41,389 bases of DNA from Pseudomonadota bacterium (GTDB lineage: Bacteria; Pseudomonadota; Gammaproteobacteria; Burkholderiales; Burkholderiaceae_C), in the NCBI GenBank assembly GCA_018242005.1, contig JAFECU010000305.1, positions 1 to 41,389 on the forward strand, read 5' to 3'. The notes beneath the pieces were generated by a model. The model was not told the origin of the DNA. It worked only from the letters and a program-made list of their open reading frames with translations, and did not search any database. The translations under genes and the position numbers were made by a program. Positions 17,555 to 26,155 of this stretch are shown here, one piece after another. Every line of letters starts with the position of its first letter. Positions within the stretch are counted from its first letter, which is position 1.

Positions 17555-17902
17555 ATGTCAGACCCCCTACACCCCTGCCTCGCCTGTGGCGCCTGCTGCC
17601 ACGAATACCGCGTAGAGTTTCCCGTTTACGAACTGCAATCCATGGGCGGCAGCGTGCCCGACGCGCTGGCGCATGAGGTCAACGGCAACCGCTGGCGCAT
17701 GAATGGAACCAGCCACCGCCCGGTGCGCTGCGCGGCGCTCGTCGGGCGCTGTGGCGAGCAGTCGATCTGCGGCATATACGAACAACGCTCGTCCACCTGC
17801 CGCAGCTTCGAGATGGGTTCGGTGCGCTGCAACGACGCACGCCAGCGCCATGGCCTGCCGCCGCTGGATACGCCCTGGGACGAGTTCCCACTGGCGGCAT
17901 AA
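17555..17902 (+). CDS. YkgJ-type cysteine cluster protein (paralog 1)
   Basis: A 115-residue protein with the CLACGACC motif (residues 8-15), a second Cys in RCAALVGRC, and CGIYEQRSSTCRSFEMG (about 72-88), then another Cys. This is the pattern of the YkgJ family (Zn- or Fe-binding cysteine cluster, UPF0153), proposed to bind metal or an Fe-S cluster; no activity is proven. A related paralog lies at 20529. It is divergent from the DUF2945-like gene and convergent with the Feo-associated gene. Confidence 0.85.
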   Translation: MSDPLHPCLACGACCHEYRVEFPVYELQSMGGSVPDALAHEVNGNRWRMNGTSHRPVRCAALVGRCGEQSICGIYEQRSSTCRSFEMGSVRCNDARQRHGLPPLDTPWDEFPLAA

Positions 17903-17917
17903 CGCCTGAAATTCGAA

Positions 17918-17972
17918 GAAAAACGGTTCCAGCGCCCGTCTGGCAATAGCTTAAAGCTATTTATTTTGAAGC
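17918..17972 (-). repeat. Dispersed palindrome (copy 4)
   Basis: On the minus strand this reads AATAGCTTTAAGCTATTGCC, then GGGCGCTGGAACCG and a T run. It fills the short gap between convergent genes and could act as a bidirectional terminator. Its last bases touch the end of the Cys-rich membrane protein gene. Confidence 0.6.
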
Positions 17973-18206
17973 ATGAAAGTGGCGCCCAGCCCGTTCCGGC
18001 ACGGGCGGCTGCGCCGCCGCCCCCTGCGCCGCGGAACACCCGCCGCAGCTGCTGCATCCACCACCGCTGCCGCAGCCGCCCGGCCCCTGCGCCAGACTGG
18101 GGTGCAGGCGGCCCAGGCGCTGGCGCCAGGCTGCGGGCAGGTAGCGCCAGGCCATGTAGGCCAGGGCGACAACGACGATCAGGGTGACGATGATTTCCTG
18201 CAGCAT
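17961..18206 (-). CDS. FeoB-associated Cys-rich membrane protein
   Basis: An 81-residue small protein. An N-terminal TM helix (about 4-22, IIVTLIVVVALAYMAW) is followed by a basic stretch, then a Gly/Cys-rich motif GCGSGGGCSSCGGCS (about 46-60) and a tail. It occupies the position of FeoC or the short Cys-rich proteins that follow feoB in many bacteria. The start at MLQEII overlaps the feoB stop region (4-base spacing), indicating coupling. The cysteines could bind Fe or assist transport; this is inference from context. Confidence 0.75.
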   Translation of the reverse strand: MLQEIIVTLIVVVALAYMAWRYLPAAWRQRLGRLHPSLAQGPGGCGSGGGCSSCGGCSAAQGAAAQPPVPERAGRHFHASK

Positions 18207-18207
18207 G

Positions 18208-20112
18208 TCAGCCTCCAAGAAATGCCAGCGCTACGCGGTAGGTGATGAAGCTGGCACCGTAGGCCAGCGCGAACAGGTAGGTGGTCATCACCAGCGGCCA
18301 GCGCCAGCCGTTGGTCTCGCGCCGCACGGCGGCGATTGTGGAGATGCACTGCGGCGCGAAGATGAACCACACCAGCAGCGACAGCGCCGTGGCCAGCGAC
18401 CATTGCGCGGCTAGCATGGGCGCGAGCTGCGCGGCCGTGTCGTCGTTTGAGGCCGCAATGGCGTACACCGTGCCCAGGGCGCTCACCGCCACCTCGCGCG
18501 CGGCCATGCCGGGCACCAGGGCGATGCTGATCTGCCAGTTGAAGCCTATGGGTGCAAAAACCAGTTCGAGCAGGGCGCCCAGGCGCCCGGCAAAGCTGTA
18601 CTGGATGGCCGCTCCCGTCGCGCCTGCGGGCGCCGCCGGGTAGGTCGAGAGGAACCACAGCAGCACGGTGACGGCCAGAATGATGCCGCCCACGCGGCGC
18701 ATGAAGATGCCGGCGCGCTCCCAAAGGCCCAGGGCCAGGTTGCGCAGGCTGGGCCAGCGGTAGGCCGGCAGCTCCATGAGCAGTGGCGCCGCACCGCCGC
18801 CGCGCCTGGCCAGTTGCGCCACGGCCGCCACGGCCATGGCGCTCAGGATGCCGCCCAGGTACAGGCCAAACAGCACCAGTCCCTGAAGATTGAACAGGCC
18901 GGCCACCGTGCGATCGGGGATGAAGGCCGCGATCAACAGCGCATACACCGGCAGGCGCGCCGAGCAGGTCATGAGCGGCGCAATCAGTATGGTCACGAGC
19001 CTGTCGCGCCAGTCGGGAATGGAGCGCGTGGCCATGATGCCGGGCACGGCGCAGGCAAAGCTCGACAGCAGCGGAATGAAGGAGCGCCCCGACAGCCCTA
19101 CGGTGCCCATCACGCGGTCCAGCAGGAAGGCCGCGCGCGGCAGGTAGCCCGACTCTTCCAGCGCCAGGATGAAGAAGAACAGGATCAGGATCTGCGGCAG
19201 GAACACCACCACCCCGCCCGCGCCCGCGATCACGCCGTCGGCCAGCAGGCTGCGAAGCGGCCCCTCGGCCATGTGCAGTCTGAGCCATTCGGCGGCGAAG
19301 GAAGTGACGGCCTCGATCCAGCCCTTGGGCACCTCGGCCCAGCTGAACACGGCCTGGAACATCAAAAACAGCGTCGCCGCCAGCAGCAGCGTGCCCCACA
19401 GCGGGTGCAGCACCAGGGCGTCGATGCGGTCGTCGCGCCGCAGCCGCAGCGCGGGCTCGCGCACGGCCAGGCCCATGATGCGGCGCACCTCCTGGTGCAG
19501 ACGCTGCACGCGCTGAGGTTGGTCATCCTCCAGGGCATTGACTGCCGGCTGCGCGGCCGTTGGGGCGGCGTCGCTCGCGGGCACGGGCGCCGCCTGGTCC
19601 AGCCAGCGCAGCAACTCGTCGGCCCCATTGGCACGCACGCCCACCGTGGCCACCACGGGCAGGCCCAGCTCGCGCGCCAGTACCTCGCGGTCGATCTCTA
19701 TGCCCTGGCGCCTTGCCATGTCGCTCATGTTCAGCACCAGCACCATGGGAAGGCCCAGGTCACGCGCCTCCAGCACCAGGCGCAGGTTCAGGCGCAGGTG
19801 TGTGGCGTCGGTCACGCACACCAGCAGCTCGGGCACGGGTTCGCCGGGGCGCCGACCCGTGACCACGTCGCGCGTGACGGCCTCGTCCAGGCTCTGCGCA
19901 TGCAGGCTGTAGGCGCCGGGCAGGTCCAGCACGCGCACGCGCCGGCCGCTGGCGGTTGTCAGCATGCCCTCCTTGCGCTCCACGGTCACGCCGGCGTAGT
20001 TCGCCACCTTCTGGCGCGCCCCCGTGAGCACGTTGAACAGCGCCGTCTTGCCGCAGTTCGGGTTGCCCAGCAGGGCGATATGGGTGAATGCCGTGGCCGC
20101 CTGCGCCGTCAT
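18208..20112 (-). CDS. feoB: Ferrous iron transporter FeoB
   Basis: A 634-residue inner-membrane Fe2+ importer. The N-terminal G domain has GNPNCGKT (16-23), the G3 DLPGAY motif and G4 LNMSD. It is followed by a helical linker and a membrane domain with two Gate regions (the first begins around LFFFILALEESGYLPRAA) and the intervening core segment. It is shorter than E. coli FeoB (773), as in many betaproteobacteria. The start overlaps the feoA stop. An iron-starvation operon is implied by the Fur-like site at 20426. Confidence 0.95.
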   Translation of the reverse strand: MTAQAATAFTHIALLGNPNCGKTALFNVLTGARQKVANYAGVTVERKEGMLTTASGRRVRVLDLPGAYSLHAQSLDEAVTRDVVTGRRPGEPVPELLVCVTDATHLRLNLRLVLEARDLGLPMVLVLNMSDMARRQGIEIDREVLARELGLPVVATVGVRANGADELLRWLDQAAPVPASDAAPTAAQPAVNALEDDQPQRVQRLHQEVRRIMGLAVREPALRLRRDDRIDALVLHPLWGTLLLAATLFLMFQAVFSWAEVPKGWIEAVTSFAAEWLRLHMAEGPLRSLLADGVIAGAGGVVVFLPQILILFFFILALEESGYLPRAAFLLDRVMGTVGLSGRSFIPLLSSFACAVPGIMATRSIPDWRDRLVTILIAPLMTCSARLPVYALLIAAFIPDRTVAGLFNLQGLVLFGLYLGGILSAMAVAAVAQLARRGGGAAPLLMELPAYRWPSLRNLALGLWERAGIFMRRVGGIILAVTVLLWFLSTYPAAPAGATGAAIQYSFAGRLGALLELVFAPIGFNWQISIALVPGMAAREVAVSALGTVYAIAASNDDTAAQLAPMLAAQWSLATALSLLVWFIFAPQCISTIAAVRRETNGWRWPLVMTTYLFALAYGASFITYRVALAFLGG

Positions 20113-20414
20113 GCCGCAACCTCCGCCACGTCCACATGCACCAGGATATGGGCCGCCTCATGGCGGCGCAGCGCGAAGGTGGACTGGCCCACGCGCACGG
20201 CCAGGGGGTCGGCCGCGGGGAAGCCCCGGGCGATCACGCTGACCGGCTCGCCGGGCAGAAATCCGATCTCCATCAGGCGCAAGACCATGGCGCGCGCGCG
20301 CCCATCCTCGGCCCCCCGCAACCCGGCCACGGTGGCCGCCACGCCGCGCGGCAGCGTGTCCAGCCCTTGCGGCTGGCCCTGGGCCCCGCCCTTGCCTGTC
20401 AGTTGCATATCCAT
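20109..20414 (-). CDS. feoA: Ferrous iron transport protein FeoA
   Basis: A 101-residue SH3-like FeoA domain protein, cytoplasmic, thought to regulate the FeoB GTPase. The family signature LRLMEIGFLPGEPVSVIAR is present. The start is the ATG at 20414 (MDMQL); a TTG three codons upstream would also be in frame, and Met3 is an alternative. The C-terminus overlaps feoB by four bases. The Fur-box-like sequence immediately upstream supports iron control. Confidence 0.92.
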   Translation of the reverse strand: MDMQLTGKGGAQGQPQGLDTLPRGVAATVAGLRGAEDGRARAMVLRLMEIGFLPGEPVSVIARGFPAADPLAVRVGQSTFALRRHEAAHILVHVDVAEVAA

Positions 20415-20425
20415 GGGTGCCAATG

Positions 20426-20449
20426 AATAAAAGTCATTCTCATTCTAAT
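20426..20449 (-). promoter_or_regulatory. Fur-box-like operator for feoAB
   Basis: On the minus strand the AT-rich stretch includes GAATGAGAATGACTTTTAT, resembling the GAATGAGAATGA half of many Fur sites, in an otherwise GC-rich area 12-35 bases before the feoA start. Not a perfect match to the 19-bp consensus. Confidence 0.55.
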
Positions 20450-20528
20450 ACACCATGCCTCACAATGGCTTGACGCATCGCAGAGTTTGCGGCGCTGCAC
20501 AATCCGGACTTTGGCCTGCCTTGCCCCC

Positions 20529-20852
20529 ATGACCACCCATCCCTGCCTGAACTGCGGCGCCTGCTGCGCCAGTTTCCGCGTCGATTTTTCGGTGCACGAG
20601 ACCGAGGACCTGGGCGGCAGAGTGCCCCAGGGACTGGTCGTGCCGGTGACGCAACACACGGCCCGCATGCGCGGCACCGATCACGCGCGGCCGCGTTGCG
20701 CCGCGCTCACGGGCCAGGTGGGCCAGCGCGCGGCCTGCGGCATCTATGAATGGCGGCCCTCGCCCTGCCGCGAGTTCGAGGCCGGCAGCGAGGCCTGCAA
20801 CCGCGCCCGCCTGCGCCACCAGCTGCCGCCACTCGAAGGTCTGGTGCCGTGA
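20529..20852 (+). CDS. YkgJ-type cysteine cluster protein (paralog 2)
   Basis: A 107-residue paralog of the protein at 17555. It has CLNCGACC (residues 6-13), RCAALTGQ, then CGIYEWRPSPCREFEAG and a following Cys. Start at MTTHPC by alignment with the other paralog; 14 extra upstream codons are not supported. It ends in a GTGA overlap with kynB, yet it is functionally more like its partner on the other side of the feo operon. Metal binding is expected, activity unknown. Confidence 0.85.
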   Translation: MTTHPCLNCGACCASFRVDFSVHETEDLGGRVPQGLVVPVTQHTARMRGTDHARPRCAALTGQVGQRAACGIYEWRPSPCREFEAGSEACNRARLRHQLPPLEGLVP

Positions 20853-21496
20853 CCAGTCCCGGCCCGCCCCGCCTATGGGACATCTCTGCGCCCGTGAATG
20901 CGGCCAGCCCGGTGTATCCGGGCGATGCGCCCTACCGCCAGGAATGGAGCGCGGCGATCGGCCCAGGCAGTGCGGTGAACGTGGGCCGGCTCACACTGTC
21001 GCCACACATTGGCACGCATGCCGACGCCCCGCTGCACTACGACAATGGCGGGGAGGCCATCGGCGCCCTGGCGCTGGACGCCTTCATCGGCCCGTGCCGC
21101 GTGATCCACGCCATGGACTGCGGCCCGCTGATCGCATGGCACCACATTGCCCACGCCATGACCACCGATCTGCCGCCGCGCGTGCTGCTGCGCACCTATG
21201 CGCGCATGCCCGTGGAGCGCTGGGACGCCGGCCTCACGGCCATCGCACCCGAGGTCCTCGAGCGCCTGGCCGATGCCGGCATCGTGTTGATTGGCATCGA
21301 CACGGCCAGCGTGGACCCGGCCGACAGCCCTGGCCTGCCCAGCCACCAGGTGCTGCGCCGGCGCGGCCTGCGCGTGCTGGAAAACCTGGTGCTGGACGTC
21401 GTGCCCGAGGGCGACTACGAGCTCATCGCCCTGCCGCTGAAATTCACCACCGCCGATGCCTCGCCCGTGCGCGCCGTGCTGCGTGCGCTCCCATGA
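20849..21496 (+). CDS. kynB: Kynurenine formamidase (arylformamidase)
   Basis: A 215-residue cyclase-family metal hydrolase (KynB, ~209-213). It hydrolyses N-formylkynurenine to kynurenine and formate in tryptophan degradation. Metal ligands are in HIGTHADAP with H53, H57 and D59, and the conserved LIGIDTASVDP and LENLVLD segments are present. The GTG start at 20849 overlaps the preceding stop (GTGA). Other kyn genes (kynA, kynU) are not in the window. Formate release is a possible link to the formate dehydrogenase nearby, by inference only. Confidence 0.92.
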   Translation: MTSPGPPRLWDISAPVNAASPVYPGDAPYRQEWSAAIGPGSAVNVGRLTLSPHIGTHADAPLHYDNGGEAIGALALDAFIGPCRVIHAMDCGPLIAWHHIAHAMTTDLPPRVLLRTYARMPVERWDAGLTAIAPEVLERLADAGIVLIGIDTASVDPADSPGLPSHQVLRRRGLRVLENLVLDVVPEGDYELIALPLKFTTADASPVRAVLRALP

Positions 21497-21539
21497 ATCG
21501 CAGCGGCTCAAGTAGCGATTCCTGCTGAAGAGGATGCCG

Positions 21540-21596
21540 CCGTCATCCCCGCAAAGCAACTTCACCCCGGGCTCCGATCCGGGGCGGGGATGACGG
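21540..21596. repeat. REP-like inverted repeat / bidirectional terminator
   Basis: CCGTCATCCCCGC (21540-21552) pairs exactly with GCGGGGATGACGG (21584-21596); an inner CCCCGG/CCGGGG pair lies inside. CGTCATCCCCGC is a common dispersed palindrome type in proteobacteria. It sits between the convergent kynB and deaminase genes, where it could end both transcripts. The rest of 21497-21742 has no gene; a dispersed palindrome copy follows at 21648. Confidence 0.65.
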
Positions 21597-21647
21597 GCTG
21601 CGCGTGGGTCGCGCGCCCTGCATGGACGAATCCATAGAGATCACCGC

Positions 21648-21716
21648 TCGAGCCATCGCAATCCAATCAGGTCTTGACACCCTGCCAGTGGTCGCATACA
21701 GCTACAAAACCAGTAG
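21648..21716 (-). repeat. Dispersed palindrome (copy 5), degenerate
   Basis: On the minus strand TTTTGTAGCTGTATGCGAC is followed by ACTGGCAGGG and TCAAGACC. It is a weak member of the family, lying between kynB and the deaminase gene. Confidence 0.4.
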
Positions 21717-21742
21717 CATCGGCACAATTTCCCATGGCCGCG

Positions 21743-22795
21743 TCAGCCGCGCGCGGCGTGACGCTCAAAGCACTCGTCCAGCCGCTGGTGCCAGACTCGC
21801 TTGTCCGCATCGGTCACGAAACTGGCCTCGAAACTGTTGCGGGCCAGCTGCCAGGCGTTCTGCGCCGTCAGCACGGCAAGCGCGGCGAAGGTGCGGATGA
21901 GGTTGTCGTTGATGTAGCCGCCGAAATAGGCCGGGTCGTCCGAGTTGACGGTTGCCACCAGACCCGCACCCAGCAGCTGCACCAGGTTGTGGCGCGACAG
22001 GTCGGGGAACACGCAGAGCTTCTGATTGGACAGCGGGCATACCGTGAGCGGTATGCGGTCCTGGGCCAGGCGCCGCATCAGCGCCGCGTCGTGCACGGCC
22101 TGCACGCCGTGGTCTATGCGCTCGGCCCGCAGCACGTCGAGCGCACCCCAGATGTAGGCCGGCGGCCCCTCCTCGCCCGCGTGCGCCACCACATGAAGGC
22201 CCAGCCGCCGGCAGCGCTCGAACACGCGCGCGAACTTCTCGGGCGGGTGACCGAGTTCGCTGCTGTCGAGACCCACGCCGATGATGCAGTCCAGAAAGGG
22301 CATGGCCTGCTCCAGCGTGGCAAACGCGTCCTCCTCGCTCAGGTGACGCAAGAAACTCATGATGAGCGTGGCCGATATGCCGAACTCGGCACGCGCATCC
22401 ACGCAGGCGCGGTGCAGGCCGCGCACCACGGTCCCCATGCTCACGCCGCGTGCGGTGTGCGTCTGCGGGTCGAAGAAGATCTCTGCGTGCACTACGTTAT
22501 CCGTAGCTGCCCGTGCAAGATAGGCACTGGCCAGGTCGTAAAAATCCTGTTCATGCAGCAGCACGCTGGCGCCGGCGTAATAGATGTCCAGAAAGCTTTG
22601 CAGGTCGCTGAAGGCGTAGGCGCGGCGCAGAGCCTCCACGCCGTCATAGGGCAGCGCCGCGCCGTTGCGCCTGGCCAGGGCGAAGATCATCTCGGGCTCG
22701 AGCGAGCCTTCGATGTGGATGTGCAGTTCGGCCTTTGGCATGGCCGCCAGCAGGGCCGGTAGGCGTTCGGGGGCAATGGCGGGCAGCGTGTGCAT
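21743..22795 (-). CDS. Adenosine/adenine deaminase family enzyme (adenine deaminase type)
   Basis: A 350-residue metal-dependent aminohydrolase. Zinc ligands are HIH (25 and 27), the His of VAHAGEE and the NSDDP motif near the C-terminus; the active-site Glu is in HAGEE. The [10 protein letters not shown] segment and [13 protein letters not shown] resemble the adenine deaminase subgroup (Aah1-like) more than true adenosine deaminases, so adenine to hypoxanthine is the preferred call. The start overlaps the Rieske gene stop (ATGA), giving a two-gene unit downstream of the purine-type ABC importer. Confidence 0.88.
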   Translation of the reverse strand: MHTLPAIAPERLPALLAAMPKAELHIHIEGSLEPEMIFALARRNGAALPYDGVEALRRAYAFSDLQSFLDIYYAGASVLLHEQDFYDLASAYLARAATDNVVHAEIFFDPQTHTARGVSMGTVVRGLHRACVDARAEFGISATLIMSFLRHLSEEDAFATLEQAMPFLDCIIGVGLDSSELGHPPEKFARVFERCRRLGLHVVAHAGEEGPPAYIWGALDVLRAERIDHGVQAVHDAALMRRLAQDRIPLTVCPLSNQKLCVFPDLSRHNLVQLLGAGLVATVNSDDPAYFGGYINDNLIRTFAALAVLTAQNAWQLARNSFEASFVTDADKRVWHQRLDECFERHAARG

Positions 22796-23772
22796 CAGCA
22801 GGCTCCGAAGGTGATGCCGGCTCCCTTGAGGTAGCGGCGGTAGGTCGTCGATGCGCGGTCGGACACCACGTGCAGCTCGGCCCGCAGGTCCAGCGGCAGC
22901 CGCTTGGGGACCTGGGATTCGAGCACCGGCTGGTCCTGGGTGAAGATGGTGTGCTGGAACGCGCGCAGCTTCTCGTCGGGCGAATCGAAGTCGGCCACCG
23001 CCAGACGGAACCAGACGCGGCTCGTCTCCGGCGTGAGCGGGCAGATGAAGAGCGCTATCGACTCGCGCCAGCCCTGCACGGCCGTGCTGCCGGCCTCGGG
23101 CAGCTTGGTGAGCACGGCCGTGTAGGGCGCGGTCACCTCGTACTCATACTCGACCTGCGCGGGCGCCGTGGAATGCAGGTTGGACTGCGGCTGCCAGGCC
23201 TTGCAGCCGGTGGCACGCAGGCCGGTGGCGGTCTGCTCGACCTGGTAGGCATCGATGGCCGTGGCATCGCGCGCGCCCAGCCAGCCCTCGTGCACAAAGC
23301 CGAAATGCGCCATGTCGAGAAAGTTCTCGACGATGCGCGGTGCACTGGCCGCGACGTCGTAGGGGCCGCAATTGAGCTTGCGCAGCTGTTCGTCGCCCTC
23401 GGCCGCAAAGACGGGCGCCGGCGCATCGCCCGCCTCCAGCCGCAGCCAGACGAGGCCATGCGCCTCACGCACGGCGTAACGGCAGGCGCGGTGCATGGGC
23501 GGCGGCGTGATGTGCGGCAGCGCGGGCACATGCACGCACTGGCCACTGGCAGCGAACTGCCAGCCGTGGTAGGGGCATTCCAGCCGGCCATCGTGCACGC
23601 GCCCCAGCGACAGGCGTGCGCCGCGGTGCGGGCATTGGTCGGCAAAGGCCTGTATGGCGCCTTCGCCATCGCGCCACAGGACGATGCTGCGCTCCAGCAG
23701 ACGCACGGCCAGCGGCGCCTGCGCCACGTCGTGCACCGCGGCGACCGGGTGCCAGAGGGTTGCTTCGATCAT
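22795..23772 (-). CDS. Rieske [2Fe-2S] aromatic-ring-hydroxylating-type oxygenase
   Basis: A 325-residue single-component-like oxygenase alpha subunit. The Rieske centre is CPHRGARL (C47, H49) and CPYHGW (C66, H69). The mononuclear iron site is [12 protein letters not shown] with H156 and H161 and bridging D153. The length is like the small Rieske oxygenases (HpxD, NdmA/B, vanillate demethylase). No reductase gene is near it. Coupled by ATGA to the adenine deaminase-like gene and downstream of a BMP-type transporter, it is suggested to act on a purine, for example hypoxanthine hydroxylation as shown for Klebsiella HpxD; this is inference. The start is MIEATLW; a 46-codon extension is unlikely because it covers the intergenic region. 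Confidence 0.88.
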   Translation of the reverse strand: MIEATLWHPVAAVHDVAQAPLAVRLLERSIVLWRDGEGAIQAFADQCPHRGARLSLGRVHDGRLECPYHGWQFAASGQCVHVPALPHITPPPMHRACRYAVREAHGLVWLRLEAGDAPAPVFAAEGDEQLRKLNCGPYDVAASAPRIVENFLDMAHFGFVHEGWLGARDATAIDAYQVEQTATGLRATGCKAWQPQSNLHSTAPAQVEYEYEVTAPYTAVLTKLPEAGSTAVQGWRESIALFICPLTPETSRVWFRLAVADFDSPDEKLRAFQHTIFTQDQPVLESQVPKRLPLDLRAELHVVSDRASTTYRRYLKGAGITFGAC

Positions 23773-23896
23773 GGTGGGGGATCTCCTTGGGTGCCTGTCG
23801 TCGCGCCAGGCCTGGTCCGGGCCAGCCGCAAGGATAAGCGCTGGCGTCATCGCGCGCAGGCACGAGCACTTGGGCGCAACGGCCGTGCGCCGCCTG

Positions 23897-23923
23897 AAAA
23901 AAAAAGCCACCCGCGTGGGTGGC
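23897..23923 (-). terminator. Rho-independent terminator of the BMP transporter operon
   Basis: On the minus strand, GCCACCC-ACGC-GGGTGGC (23906-23923) is followed by nine T residues (A at 23897-23905). It lies just after the BMP gene stop, separating the transporter from the Rieske/deaminase unit. Confidence 0.92.
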
Positions 23924-23947
23924 CCGCCGTCGAAAGGCTGATCGCCC

Positions 23948-25108
23948 TTACTTCTTCTCGCCCCCTGGCACCTGCCCCTCCACGCCCTTGACGTAGAAGT
24001 TGATGGCGGTGAGGAACTTGTCGTCGGCCACGGTGCCCTGCTCCAGCACCGTCTTGCCGGTGTTGTCCATGATGGGGCCCTTCCAGATCGTGAAGCTGCC
24101 GTCCTTCAGGCCGGCCTTGGCGGCATCGACCTTGGCCTTGATCTCGGCGGGTACGTCCTCGGCGATAGAGACGAGGTCGATCGCACCTTCCTTCACGCCC
24201 CACCAGCTCTGGCCCGTGGTCCAGGTGCCGTCGAGCACGTCCTTGGTGGCCTTGGTGTAGTACGGAGCCCAGTTGATGATGGCCGATGCCAGGTGGGCCT
24301 TGGGGCCGTAGGCCGTCATGTCGCTATCCCAGCCGAAGGCGCGCTTGCCCTTTTCCTGTGCGGTCTTGAGCACGGCGGGCGAGTCGGTGTTTTGGAACAA
24401 CACGTCGGCGCCGCCGTTGATCAGGCTGGTGGCGGCCTCGGTCTCCTTGGGCGGGCTGAACCACTCGTTGACCCACACCACCTTGGTCTTGATCTTGGGG
24501 TTCACGCTCTGCGCGCCCAGAGTGAAGCTGTTGAGGTTGCGCAGCACCTCGGGAATGGGCACCGAGCCGACCACGCCCAGCGTGCCCGTCTTGGTCATGG
24601 CGCCGGCGACGATGCCCGAGAGGTAGGCGCCCTCGTAGGTGCGGCTGTCGTAGGTGCGCAGGTTCTCGCTGGTCTTGTAGCCCGTTGCATGCTCGAACTT
24701 GACGTCCTTGAACTCGTCGGCGAGCTTCTTCATGACGTCCATGTAGCCAAAGCTGGTGGCAAAGATCAGCTTGTCGCCCTGCGAGATCAGGTCGCGCAGC
24801 ACGCGCTCGGCGTCCGGGCCCTCGGGCACGCTCTCCACGTAGCTGGTCTGGATGCGGTCGCCGAATTCGGCCTGCAGCTTCTTGCGTGCCTGGTCATGCG
24901 CGTAGGACCAGCCGCCGTCGCCCACCGGGCCCACATAGATGAAACCGATCTTCAGCGGCCCGGGCTTTTCCGCGGGCGCCGAGGCCGGCGCCGCGGCGGG
25001 GGCGGCCGGCGCGGCCTCTTCCTTCTTGCCACAGCCCGCCAACGCGGCAGCGGCAACGGCGGACAAGGCCGCCAGCTTGAACAGGGAACGCTTGTACAGA
25101 TCAGTCAT
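23948..25108 (-). CDS. BMP-family ABC transporter substrate-binding lipoprotein
   Basis: A 386-residue periplasmic binding protein of the BMP/PnrA family (Med/BmpA type). It has a signal peptide and lipobox ALAGC, followed by an Ala/Pro-rich linker and a fold starting GFIYVGPVGDGGWSYAHDQ. The family binds purine nucleosides or related compounds. The start at MTDLYKRS gives a clean signal peptide; a 20-codon upstream extension is unlikely. It is the last gene of the ATPase-permease-permease-binding protein operon and is followed by a strong terminator. Confidence 0.93.
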   Translation of the reverse strand: MTDLYKRSLFKLAALSAVAAAALAGCGKKEEAAPAAPAAAPASAPAEKPGPLKIGFIYVGPVGDGGWSYAHDQARKKLQAEFGDRIQTSYVESVPEGPDAERVLRDLISQGDKLIFATSFGYMDVMKKLADEFKDVKFEHATGYKTSENLRTYDSRTYEGAYLSGIVAGAMTKTGTLGVVGSVPIPEVLRNLNSFTLGAQSVNPKIKTKVVWVNEWFSPPKETEAATSLINGGADVLFQNTDSPAVLKTAQEKGKRAFGWDSDMTAYGPKAHLASAIINWAPYYTKATKDVLDGTWTTGQSWWGVKEGAIDLVSIAEDVPAEIKAKVDAAKAGLKDGSFTIWKGPIMDNTGKTVLEQGTVADDKFLTAINFYVKGVEGQVPGGEKK

Positions 25109-25234
25109 ACACGGTCTTTCAGGGGATTGACAGGGAAAACGAACTCGCCAGCGGCACCGCAACGCCACCTGGACGGGCCCACGCCCTGCACTGGCAGGGT
25201 GCGCTTGTTCGGTGCGAGCATTGCAAGAATGAAA

Positions 25235-26155
25235 TCAGCTTCCGGGATAAAAGGGCTTGCCCAGCGAGGCCGGCATATTGGCACGGATCCAGGCCGGGTT
25301 GCGCGAGATCAGCACCAACACCACGATGGTCGCCAGGTAGGGCAGCATGGACAACAGCTGGCTTGCCACCTGCACGCCCGAGGCCTGCAGATGAAACTGC
25401 AGCATGGTCACGCCGCCAAACAGATAAGCCCCAAGCAGCACGCGCGCGGGCCGCCAGGTGGCAAAGGTGGTCAGCGCCAGCGCAATCCAGCCGCGTCCTG
25501 CCACCATGCCCTCCACCCACAGCGGGGTGTAGACGGTAGAAATATAAGCACCGGCCAGCCCGCACAGCGCGCCGCCGGCCATGACGGCGGCAAGGCGTAT
25601 GCGCCGGACGGGATAGCCCAGCGCATGGGCCGCCTGCGGCGATTCGCCCACCGAACGCAGCACCAGACCGGCGCGTGTGCGGTACAGGAACCAGACCATG
25701 AGCAGCACCAGCAGCATGGTCAGGTAGACGAGCGGATGGTGGCGAAACAGCGCCGGCCCGACCACGGGCAAGTCGCCCAGCAGCGGCCAGGAGAACTTGG
25801 GCGTGTCCGGCAGCCTGGCCTGCACATAGTTGATGCCCGCAAAGGCCGAGAAGCCCACGCCGAACAGCGACAGCGCCAGCCCCGTGGCGTACTGGTTGGT
25901 GTTGAGCCAGATCACCAGCCAGCCAAACAGCGCCGCCAGCAAAGCACCCGCTGCCATGCCGGCGACCAGCCCCAGGGCAAAGCTGCCCGTGTGCACCACG
26001 GTGGCAAAGCCGGCGATGGCCGCGCACAGCATCATGCCCTCCGCCCCGAGGTTGACGATGCCCGCCTTTTCGTTGATGAGCAGGCCCAAAGCGGCGATGG
26101 CCAGCACGGTGCCTGCGCTCAGCGTGCTGCCCAGCAGCAATGCATAGGACTCCAT
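25235..26155 (-). CDS. ABC transporter permease (NupQ/YufQ-like)
   Basis: A 306-residue inner-membrane permease with about eight hydrophobic helices and a conserved EKAGIVNLGAEGMML segment (about 28-42). It is typical of the second permease in BMP-type nucleoside transporters. Its start overlaps the stop of the other permease (ATGA), showing translational coupling. Together with the ATPase and BMP protein it should import nucleosides or nucleobases. Confidence 0.92.
   Translation of the reverse strand: MESYALLLGSTLSAGTVLAIAALGLLINEKAGIVNLGAEGMMLCAAIAGFATVVHTGSFALGLVAGMAAGALLAALFGWLVIWLNTNQYATGLALSLFGVGFSAFAGINYVQARLPDTPKFSWPLLGDLPVVGPALFRHHPLVYLTMLLVLLMVWFLYRTRAGLVLRSVGESPQAAHALGYPVRRIRLAAVMAGGALCGLAGAYISTVYTPLWVEGMVAGRGWIALALTTFATWRPARVLLGAYLFGGVTMLQFHLQASGVQVASQLLSMLPYLATIVVLVLISRNPAWIRANMPASLGKPFYPGS

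Noticed and set aside
16498-17676. 392-codon plus-strand frame beginning inside selB
   Set aside because: It runs through tRNA-Sec and opposite the DUF488 and DUF2945-type genes, with no family similarity.
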